From an uncultured Treponema sp. (GTDB taxonomy: Bacteria > Spirochaetota > Spirochaetia > Treponematales > Treponemataceae), in NCBI GenBank assembly GCA_947165795.1, contig CAMVBP010000055.1:1-10580 (forward strand): DNA of 10,580 nt, read 5' to 3'. Each line of letters opens with the position of its first letter. Position 1 is the stretch's first letter. The notes beneath the pieces were generated by a model that searched no databases, was not told the origin of the DNA, and worked only from the letters and a program-made list of their open reading frames with translations. Of the stretch, positions 1 to 5,285 are shown in pieces. A program made the translations under genes and the position numbers.

Positions 1-243
1 TATTGCAACGCTGGTAAGTGAGTAAGCGAATAACTGATTGTGATTTATTCCGTAAATTGCATTGCTTGTAAAACCAATTATGGCACCGCAGACAGGGCCT
101 AGAAAATATGCAGAAAAAATTGTTCCGATGGAATCAAGCCAGAGCGGAAGGTTAAAATACATGGCTATTTTTTTGCCGACATAATTAGTTACAATACAGA
201 GAATTATTAGAATGACGGTGTGGAGACTTTTTTTATTGATCAT
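1..243 (-). CDS. ECF transporter S-component-like membrane protein (partial, C-terminus off window)
   Basis: The first 81 codons lie in the window and the rest runs off the left edge. Translated from the ATG at 243-241, the protein starts MINKKSLHTVILIILCIVTN, a short basic start followed by a membrane segment. A conserved-looking stretch LPLWLDSIGT (about residues 33-42) comes next, then a second hydrophobic segment containing GPVCGAIIGF. This pattern (LPLWLDS-GT, then GP-CGAI-G) is one I associate with ECF-type vitamin/metabolite transporter S components. I also associate it with the N-terminal membrane domain of some sensor kinases and cyclases, and the truncation prevents choosing between them. 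No Shine-Dalgarno precedes the ATG. An in-frame TAG lies at 279-277, and the only alternative start between is a TTG at 249-247. It is divergent from the GH8 operon. Substrate unknown. Confidence 0.6.
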   Translation of the reverse strand, partial: MINKKSLHTVILIILCIVTNYVGKKIAMYFNLPLWLDSIGTIFSAYFLGPVCGAIIGFTSNAIYGINHNQLFAYSLTSVAI

Positions 244-259
244 AAGCAACTGTACAATA

Positions 260-288
260 ATTATAAACCAAGAAATCTATTTTTAACA
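260..288 (-). promoter_or_regulatory. Candidate promoter for the S-component-like gene
   Basis: The minus strand carries a perfect TATAAT at 265-260. No strong -35 lies at the right distance: the closest are TGTTAA or GTTAAA at 16-17 bases, each matching only two or three positions. Transcription would start near 253, about 10 bases before the ATG. The call rests on the -10 box alone. Confidence 0.3.
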
Positions 289-295
289 GAATTAT

Positions 296-324
296 TTAAG
301 AAAAATCCATTATGGACTTATAAA
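296..324 (+). promoter_or_regulatory. Candidate sigma70-type promoter of the GH8/esterase operon
   Basis: TTAAGA (296-301, 4/6 to TTGACA) is followed by a 17-base spacer and TATAAA (319-324, 5/6 to TATAAT). The start would be near 331, giving a leader of about 17 bases without a Shine-Dalgarno. A second possible -10, TAATAT at 333-338, would give an essentially leaderless mRNA but has a poor -35. AT-rich DNA gives chance matches, so confidence is modest. Confidence 0.35.
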
Positions 325-347
325 ACTTTGTGTAATATCTTTAAAAA

Positions 348-1451
348 ATGTTAAATTTATTTGAAGAAACCGGTTATAAAAAATTCGAAATTGAAAACAA
401 AGTAATCAACTGTTGGAATGAAATTTTTGATCAGAAAAATCCAAATCATTTTTATTTTGAAGATAAAAACGAAACTGGCTACATGGAAGATACAGGAAAT
501 GACGATGCCAGAACAGAAGGAATGTCTTATGGAATGATGATGGCCGTTCAGATGAACCGCAAAGATATTTTTGACAGAATCTGGAAGTGGGCCCGAACAA
601 ATATGTACATGAACAAAGGTCCGAACGCCGGATATTTCTGCTGGTCTAACAGCCTGGATGGTAAAAAAAATGCAGAAGGTCCTGCACCGGACGGCGAAGA
701 ATATTTTGCAATGGCATTATTTTTTGCCGCAAAACGCTGGGGAAACGGAGAAGGAATTTTTAATTATACAAAAGAAGCCCGCGAAATCCTTCATACTGCC
801 ATTCATTCAAAGAACAAAATGTGGTTTGAAGACAATCATCACATTCGTTTTGTACCGAATTGTCCGTTTACCGATCCTTCATATCACCTGCCGCATTTTT
901 ATGAACTTTTTGCAGAAAACGTAGAAACAGAAGATAAAAAATTCTGGAAGGAAGCTGCAAAAGCAAGCCGTAAATATCTTGTTAAAGCGTGTCACCCGGA
1001 AACAGGTCTTGCCGCAGAATATGCGACAGATTCAGGAATGCCTCTTCCGGAAGATAAGCATGGAACCTTCTTCAGCGATTCTTACAGAGTCGCTGCAAAT
1101 ATCGGACTTGATGCATTATGGTTTGGAAAATCTAAAGAGCTCGGAAAAATTGCCTTGAACATAATTAAATTCTTTGACGGTAAAAAGGCAGAAGATTTAA
1201 AAGACTATCTTGTTGACGGAACGGAACGTAAAAAGCTGGCCCGCCATCCGATAGGTTTAATTGCAACAATTGCCGAAGCCGCTCTTGCCGTAGATGTGAA
1301 TTCAATTTCTCCTGCAGAGAGAAAAATGGTTGTTCGTGCCATAAAAAGATTCTGGGAAACTCCAATGCGTACAGGCCGCCGACGTTATTATGATAACTGT
1401 CTTTACTTTTTTGCTGTTTTAGCGTTAAGTGGTAAGTATGAAAAGTTATAA
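348..1451 (+). CDS. GH8 reducing-end xylose-releasing exo-oligoxylanase (Rex-type)
   Basis: This 367-residue glycoside hydrolase of family 8 is predicted to remove xylose from the reducing end of xylo-oligosaccharides. Visible family motifs are RTEGMSYGMMMAVQM, with Glu57 as general acid; PAPDGEEYFAMALFFA, with Asp115; and FFSDSYRVAANIGLD, with Asp244 as probable general base. From memory of the Bacillus halodurans enzyme (Glu70, Asp128, Asp263), the 58-residue Glu-Asp spacing is preserved. His300 in ARHPIGL sits at the distance expected for the His (319 there) linked to reducing-end exo specificity. The length is normal for Rex enzymes. There is no signal peptide, so it should be cytoplasmic and act on imported oligomers. 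The start is fixed by an in-frame TAA at 342-344; no Shine-Dalgarno is visible. The 3' end overlaps the esterase start by 14 bases, indicating translational coupling. A GH8 endoxylanase is the main alternative. Confidence 0.9.
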   Translation: MLNLFEETGYKKFEIENKVINCWNEIFDQKNPNHFYFEDKNETGYMEDTGNDDARTEGMSYGMMMAVQMNRKDIFDRIWKWARTNMYMNKGPNAGYFCWSNSLDGKKNAEGPAPDGEEYFAMALFFAAKRWGNGEGIFNYTKEAREILHTAIHSKNKMWFEDNHHIRFVPNCPFTDPSYHLPHFYELFAENVETEDKKFWKEAAKASRKYLVKACHPETGLAAEYATDSGMPLPEDKHGTFFSDSYRVAANIGLDALWFGKSKELGKIALNIIKFFDGKKAEDLKDYLVDGTERKKLARHPIGLIATIAEAALAVDVNSISPAERKMVVRAIKRFWETPMRTGRRRYYDNCLYFFAVLALSGKYEKL

Positions 1452-2529
1452 AATTAATCAAATTGATTACAAAAGAATTATTGGAAGAAATGTTGTTGAT
1501 GCAGAAAAAAAATCAGAACTGAATCTATTTTGGGCCGCAAGTGCGCTGGAAGTAAAAGTATGTGCAAAAGAAGTCCGTGCCGTTATTGAATCTGATTATG
1601 AAGACCAGGAAATCTGGATAAGCGTGTATATTAATCATTCGGAAATTTCACGCTTTATGGTAGAAAATAACGGCGAAAAAAATATCTGTCTTGCAAGAAA
1701 TATAGATCCTTCGAGAGAAAATGTAATTACAATTTATAAAGAAACTCAGCCAATGCCCGGCGATAAAAAACATTCACTTGTAATTAAAGAAATTATTCTG
1801 GACGATGAAGGAAGCTTTGTTCCTTTTGGAAAAGAAGTTTCGCCATTAAAAATTGAATTTATTGGCGACAGTCTTACAAGCGGCGAAGGTTTAAGAGGAG
1901 AAGTTTCTCAAATGGAATGGGTTCCTTCTTTCTTTTCTGCGTCGCGGACTTATGCTTCTCAAATTTCCCGCAAATTGAATTGTTATTTTTCATGTGTTTC
2001 TCAAAGCGGCTGGGGACTTCGCTGGAGCTGGGACGGCTTAAAAGAAAATAATGTTCCGTCTCTTTATAATCAGGTGTGCTGTTTAACCGGCGAAGATGAA
2101 CCTTATGATTTTAATTTGGTTGGAGATGCAAATCGTCCCGGTTTTGATTTTGTAGTTATTTCTCTTGGAACAAATGATAACAATGCGCTCAATCTTCCGG
2201 GAAAAGACTGTTCAGACAGCGAAGAAAACCGCAGGATATTTGTGGATGCTGCCGTTGCGTTTTTAAAAGAAATAAAATCAAAAAATCCTTCAGCAAAAAT
2301 TTTATGGTGCTATGGAATGTTAAGACTGAATATTGTTCCGGCCCTTATAAAGCATGCTGTAGAAAATTACAAGCAGATAACAGGCGACAGCGATGTGTGG
2401 ACTCTTGAGTTTGATGACATGGATACTGTGGAATTAACCGATGAAGAAAAAGGTTCACGCGCGCATCCCGGAGAAAAAACTCACAGGCTCGCTGCAGAAA
2501 AAATTATAAAGTTTTTACAGAATCTCTGA
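1438..2529 (+). CDS. SGNH/GDSL hydrolase with CE2-like N-terminal domain, probable carbohydrate acetyl esterase
   Basis: This is a 363-residue protein from the ATG. Residues ~1-130 look like the beta-rich jelly-roll found N-terminal in CE2-type esterases. Residues ~137-363 form the SGNH hydrolase: block I FIGDSLTSGEG (Ser145), block II SQSGWG (Gly191), block III SLGTND (Asn246), block V SRAHPG (His343). The usual Asp three residues before the His is replaced by Ser340, which fits the Ser-His dyad described for CE2 enzymes. There is no signal peptide. Overlap with the GH8 gene suggests it deacetylates xylo-oligosaccharides in the cytoplasm so GH8 can trim them; the substrate is inferred from context only. 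The ATG at 1438 is preferred over a GTG at 1429 because it is the better start codon and neither has a clear ribosome site. The last 26 bases overlap the end of the convergent lacI gene. Confidence 0.82.
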   Translation: MKSYKINQIDYKRIIGRNVVDAEKKSELNLFWAASALEVKVCAKEVRAVIESDYEDQEIWISVYINHSEISRFMVENNGEKNICLARNIDPSRENVITIYKETQPMPGDKKHSLVIKEIILDDEGSFVPFGKEVSPLKIEFIGDSLTSGEGLRGEVSQMEWVPSFFSASRTYASQISRKLNCYFSCVSQSGWGLRWSWDGLKENNVPSLYNQVCCLTGEDEPYDFNLVGDANRPGFDFVVISLGTNDNNALNLPGKDCSDSEENRRIFVDAAVAFLKEIKSKNPSAKILWCYGMLRLNIVPALIKHAVENYKQITGDSDVWTLEFDDMDTVELTDEEKGSRAHPGEKTHRLAAEKIIKFLQNL

Positions 2530-3517
2530 CAATCAGTTTTCCGCTTACAAGATGACGACCCTTTGTGTAAGGCTTGCCAAGGATTTTATTTATAATTAAA
2601 TCTGCGGCAATCTTTGCGGTGTCTTCGGGATTAATATAAACTGTAGTTAATCCAACTTCGGGCTTCTGTCGCGGAAGATAATTATCAAAACCTGTTACAG
2701 AAATATCATCAGGAACTTTAATTCCTTTTTCTTCCAGCTGTGCAATAACTGTTGCGGCGGTCTGGTCACAGTTGCAGACAAGCGCTGTCGGCAGATTATC
2801 GTAAGGAAGAGGAATTGTAATTTTCATTCCTTTTGAATCGCGGTCCGGAATTATTTCATCTATAGAAACAGGAAGTTTATTTTCGTACATGGCAGCCTGA
2901 AAGCCCATAAATCTGTCTCGGATAGAAGTTGTTGCTTCAAAGTTTCCTACGAATTTTATGTTTCTATGTCCGTTTTCGATTATGTGATTTGTAATCATAT
3001 ATGAACAGAAAAAGTCATCATTCGAAACGCTGTCATAAATCTGCTTCTTTAAATAAAAATCAAGAAGAATAAAATTGCTGTAAACTGAATTCAGGTTATT
3101 GATATAGGCTTCGGTTGTCTGGCCAAGAATAATAATTCCATCAATTTTTTTATCATCCAGCATTCTTGGCAAAACAAGGTTTTCTTCGTTTTCGTCCGGA
3201 AGCAATTCCATTATTGTATAATAGTTGCGGCTTAAAAGTTCCTTGGAAAGATAATTGAATAAATACCAGTAAAAAGAAAAGTCAGGAGAGAAAAAACGTG
3301 AAGGAATAATTATTCCAATATTTCCTGTTCCTTCGGAAGATAATTTTCCTGAATCTTTTTTGAGCTTGTAACCCATAGATTCTGCAAGCGATTTTATTTT
3401 CTGTTTTAATTCATCGCCAACGCCGTCTTTATCTGCAAGCGCTTTAGAAACTGTAACAATACTTACATCAAGTTTTTCTGCAATGTCCGATAATCTTACT
3501 TTTTTCTTCTGATCCAT
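2504..3517 (-). CDS. LacI-family transcriptional regulator
   Basis: This is a 337-residue repressor-type protein of normal LacI length. The N-terminal helix-turn-helix reads VRLSDIAEKLDVSIVTVSKAL (residues ~7-27). A periplasmic-binding-protein-like sensor domain follows from NIGIIIPSRF (~66-75), with family landmarks ENGHRNIKFVG (~181-191), RFMGFQAAM (~202-210), PTALVCNCDQTA (~243-254), ISVTGFDN (~272-279) and LTTVYINPEDTAKIAADLI (~290-308). The hinge is unusual: the aligned stretch is KLKKDSGKLS, where most relatives have a PN..AR.L hinge helix; only the Leu (59) is kept. The start is fixed by an in-frame TAG at 3526-3524. No Shine-Dalgarno is visible. It probably regulates sugar genes here, either the convergent xylo-oligosaccharide operon or the upstream kinase pair; the ligand is unknown. 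It could be read through from the PfkB gene 77 bases upstream. Confidence 0.92.
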   Translation of the reverse strand: MDQKKKVRLSDIAEKLDVSIVTVSKALADKDGVGDELKQKIKSLAESMGYKLKKDSGKLSSEGTGNIGIIIPSRFFSPDFSFYWYLFNYLSKELLSRNYYTIMELLPDENEENLVLPRMLDDKKIDGIIILGQTTEAYINNLNSVYSNFILLDFYLKKQIYDSVSNDDFFCSYMITNHIIENGHRNIKFVGNFEATTSIRDRFMGFQAAMYENKLPVSIDEIIPDRDSKGMKITIPLPYDNLPTALVCNCDQTAATVIAQLEEKGIKVPDDISVTGFDNYLPRQKPEVGLTTVYINPEDTAKIAADLIINKILGKPYTKGRHLVSGKLIVRDSVKTL

Positions 3518-3519
3518 AA

Positions 3520-3550
3520 TTAACTAAAAATATTAACATAATTTAGTTAA
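3520..3550. promoter_or_regulatory. Wide inverted repeat, candidate operator upstream of lacI
   Basis: TTAACTAAA (3520-3528) and TTTAGTTAA (3542-3550) form a perfect 9-base inverted repeat with a 13-base spacer, centre to centre 22 bases, about two helical turns. A further TTAAC (3533-3537) lies inside, so TTAACATAATTTAGTTAA is a second, nested dyad. It begins two bases upstream of the lacI start and covers the proposed -10, as expected of an autoregulatory operator. It lacks the central CG of classical LacI sites. AT content is high, so chance origin is possible. Confidence 0.45.
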
Positions 3551-3558
3551 AAAGGCAA
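3530..3558 (-). promoter_or_regulatory. Candidate promoter of lacI
   Basis: Reading the minus strand, TTGCCT (3558-3553, 4/6) is followed by a 17-base spacer and TAATAT (3535-3530, 4/6). The start would fall near 3523, about 6 bases before the ATG, so the transcript would be nearly leaderless. The -10 lies inside the inverted repeat at 3520-3550. Confidence 0.35.
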
Positions 3559-3568
3559 AAAAAATAGA

Positions 3569-3582
3569 TGAAAGCGTTATAA
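3569..3582. promoter_or_regulatory. cre-like, CG-centred LacI-family binding site candidate
   Basis: TGAAAGCGTTATAA agrees with 9 of the 10 specified positions of the Firmicutes cre consensus TGWNANCGNTNWCA. It sits between the PfkB stop and lacI, 10 bases upstream of the proposed lacI -35. The two halves are only weakly symmetrical. In a spirochete it would more likely serve a local LacI-family protein than CcpA. It may also be a chance match. Confidence 0.3.
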
Positions 3583-3594
3583 AATATTCTTATA

Positions 3595-4542
3595 TTAAAT
3601 TCCGCCTGGAACTTCTTTTTCTGCATTGCGTGCGGCGCACCAGGTTCCTTTTTCCAGCGCTCTTTGAATGTCCGAAGAATTAATATATTCATAAAGGAAG
3701 CCTGCATTAAAGCTGTCTCCGCATGCGGTTGTATTTACAGGCGTAATTTTTTCCGATTCGCATTCGTATATTCTACCATTTGCGGCTGCCAGCGTTGAAT
3801 CTTTTCCACGCGTAATTACAAATATGTTTCTAAATTCTTCACTCTTAGAAAGAACCTGTTTTTTTAATTCGCCAGTTTCCAGCGGATAATTTAAATCAAA
3901 AGTCCTGCAGAATTCTTCGTCGTTAATTTTTACAACATCTGGAGTTAGGGCAGGGCGCGGTTCAACCTTTTCTGCAGAAGGCATTTTCAGACAATTCATA
4001 AGATCTTTTCCAATAAAATCTGCGAGTATAAATTTATTATTGTCCTTTACAATTCCGCATATAGTCGAATACAAGTCTTCCGACCAGAACGACGGGCGGC
4101 TTCCGGCAAGTAAAACCGCATCAACTTTTGGGAGCGCCTGAGTAATAAATTTTAACAGTTTGATTTCTGCCTTCTGAATATCTTTAATCTGTTCATCCGA
4201 AGGCTCCGGTTCGCTTACAACAAGCTCTGTTGTCGTAGCATTATTTTTATCAAGTAAAGTCCAGCACTCGCGTGTAAATCCTGGAATTTGTGCAGTCATA
4301 AGTTCAAGGCCATCTTTTTCTGCAAGAGAAATAAATAAGTCCTGATTTTCTTTTCCAAGCGGACAAATTGTGGTAACACAGCCTTTTTCCAGCTGATTCA
4401 ATACGCGTGCAGAGTTCACGGCTTTTCCCGAAGCATCCTGCCTGTATTTTTTGGAACGGTTAACTTTAGTAAGAGTAAGGTTTTCAAAAGTAATTGTTCG
4501 CTGAATAGTTGAACTTAAACAAATGCAAAGAAATTTTTTCAT
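3595..4542 (-). CDS. PfkB-family (ribokinase superfamily) sugar kinase, substrate unassigned
   Basis: This is a 315-residue cytoplasmic kinase. An N-terminal sugar-binding motif DASGKAVNSARVLNQL (residues ~36-51) resembles the 1-phosphofructokinase/tagatose-6-phosphate kinase (FruK/LacC) branch. Also visible are PDVVKINDEEF (~201-211) and the C-terminal PfkB signature NTTACGDSFNAGF (270-282), whose Asp276 is the catalytic base. The anion-hole motif reads ACGD rather than the common GAGD. Length is normal for the family. Two starts are possible: ATG at 4566, which overlaps the HAD gene by 23 bases, or ATG at 4542, one base after the HAD stop. The second gives the typical MKKFLCICLSSTIQRT start and is preferred. 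It probably phosphorylates a sugar or sugar phosphate, but a nucleoside cannot be excluded. It is very likely co-transcribed with the HAD gene. Confidence 0.85.
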   Translation of the reverse strand: MKKFLCICLSSTIQRTITFENLTLTKVNRSKKYRQDASGKAVNSARVLNQLEKGCVTTICPLGKENQDLFISLAEKDGLELMTAQIPGFTRECWTLLDKNNATTTELVVSEPEPSDEQIKDIQKAEIKLLKFITQALPKVDAVLLAGSRPSFWSEDLYSTICGIVKDNNKFILADFIGKDLMNCLKMPSAEKVEPRPALTPDVVKINDEEFCRTFDLNYPLETGELKKQVLSKSEEFRNIFVITRGKDSTLAAANGRIYECESEKITPVNTTACGDSFNAGFLYEYINSSDIQRALEKGTWCAARNAEKEVPGGI

Positions 4543-4543
4543 A

Positions 4544-5224
4544 TTACAAAATTCCCGGTAATTCATATATGGAATTCAAACGGATTGTTTTTCCTTCTTT
4601 TCCAGTTTTATTTGCATCTCTGGCCTTTATCATGGCTTCTGCAGTTTTTTCCAGGGGTTTTCCATTGTCTTTTCCAATTAAGACTGCAGTTCCGCCCATA
4701 GCCGCCCAGCCGTCGGTATATTTCTGCATGTCATCAAGGAAAAGCGTAGATTCAATGGTTTCGCCGGCTTTTTTTAATGCTACATTAAATGAATTCGGAT
4801 ATGGTTTTCCATAAAAATCAGCATCGCGAATATCTGTTAATGCGTCGAATAAATCGGCAATGCCAAGCTTTTCCAAAACTCTTTCTGCATGTTCATAAGG
4901 CGCATTTGTTAAAATAGTTTTTTTATATGGAAGGGAAAGAAGGAATTCTCTTAAACCGGGCTGCGGTAAAAGTTCATCGGCTTCGTTATCGGGATGTACG
5001 TGGCGCAGAAAACCTTCTACATCGGTCATTCCTTCGGAGCGCAGCCATTCCAGAGTTGTAGAATAATGTGTAATTCTTTCTTTTCTTAGTTCAACGGCTT
5101 TGTTAAAATCGCAGTGAAAAAACTCTGCAACACATTCCAGCATTCTGTTTGTAATTCCGTCATTCATAGCAGAACTTGCAGGATAAAGAGTGTTGTCCAT
5201 ATCAAATAGCAGATGTGAGTACAT
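4544..5224 (-). CDS. HAD-superfamily hydrolase, pyrimidine 5'-nucleotidase (SDT1-like) type
   Basis: This 226-residue phosphatase has all four HAD motifs: I FDMDNTLYP (nucleophile Asp8, acid/base Asp10), II ILTNAP (Thr106), III GKPYP (Lys140) and IV LFLDDM (Asp164, Asp165). The helical cap segment contains HYSTTLEWL (~53-61), resembling the Y-G-T-T-L signature of SDT1/pyrimidine-5'-nucleotidase relatives, which dephosphorylate UMP or CMP. No signal peptide; cytoplasmic. It heads an apparent operon with the PfkB kinase, whose preferred start lies one base after this stop. Their enzyme activities would be opposed if they shared substrates. There is no Shine-Dalgarno; a candidate promoter places the transcript start at or very near the ATG. 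A generic sugar-phosphate phosphatase is the alternative. Confidence 0.82.
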   Translation of the reverse strand: MYSHLLFDMDNTLYPASSAMNDGITNRMLECVAEFFHCDFNKAVELRKERITHYSTTLEWLRSEGMTDVEGFLRHVHPDNEADELLPQPGLREFLLSLPYKKTILTNAPYEHAERVLEKLGIADLFDALTDIRDADFYGKPYPNSFNVALKKAGETIESTLFLDDMQKYTDGWAAMGGTAVLIGKDNGKPLEKTAEAMIKARDANKTGKEGKTIRLNSIYELPGIL

Positions 5225-5230
5225 AATTAA

Positions 5231-5259
5231 ATTGTATAAAAAATTTGTGGATAAATCAA
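5231..5259 (-). promoter_or_regulatory. Candidate promoter of the HAD/PfkB operon
   Basis: On the minus strand TTGATT (5259-5254, 4/6) lies 17 bases from TACAAT (5236-5231, 5/6). Transcription would begin near 5224, the A of the ATG, implying a leaderless mRNA. It overlaps the divergent EAL promoter. Confidence 0.45.
5246..5254 (-). promoter_or_regulatory. DnaA-box-like 9-mer in the divergent promoter region
   Basis: The minus strand reads TTATCCACA, a perfect match to the high-affinity DnaA box. It overlaps the proposed -35 of the EAL gene and the spacer of the HAD promoter. A second copy at 5264-5272 is degenerate (6/9). One box is not an origin; a regulatory role or chance are both possible. 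Confidence 0.35.
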
Positions 5260-5276
5260 ATTTTGTGGTGTAAAAT
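5248..5276 (+). promoter_or_regulatory. Candidate promoter of the EAL gene
   Basis: TGGATA (5248-5253, 4/6) is followed by a 17-base spacer and TAAAAT (5271-5276, 5/6). The start would be near 5283, only about 3 bases before the ATG, again implying a leaderless mRNA. The direct repeat TTTGTGG at 5244-5250 and 5262-5268, 18 bases apart, brackets the spacer and could be an activator or repressor site. Confidence 0.45.
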
Positions 5277-5285
5277 ATAGTCTAA

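Noticed and set aside
1429..1431. GTG start for the esterase
   Set aside because: The ATG nine bases downstream is a better start codon and neither has a clear ribosome site; the extra residues add nothing recognisable.
1165..1461. 98-codon minus-strand open frame over the GH8 3' end
   Set aside because: It is antisense to strongly conserved GH8 motifs; composition looks like a shadow frame.
3557..3564. T-run on the minus strand after the PfkB gene as an intrinsic terminator
   Set aside because: Only weak, AT-only pairing precedes it; there is no GC-rich stem.
5246..5272. Replication origin suggested by DnaA-like boxes
   Set aside because: There is only one perfect box, no box cluster and no dnaA/dnaN neighbours.
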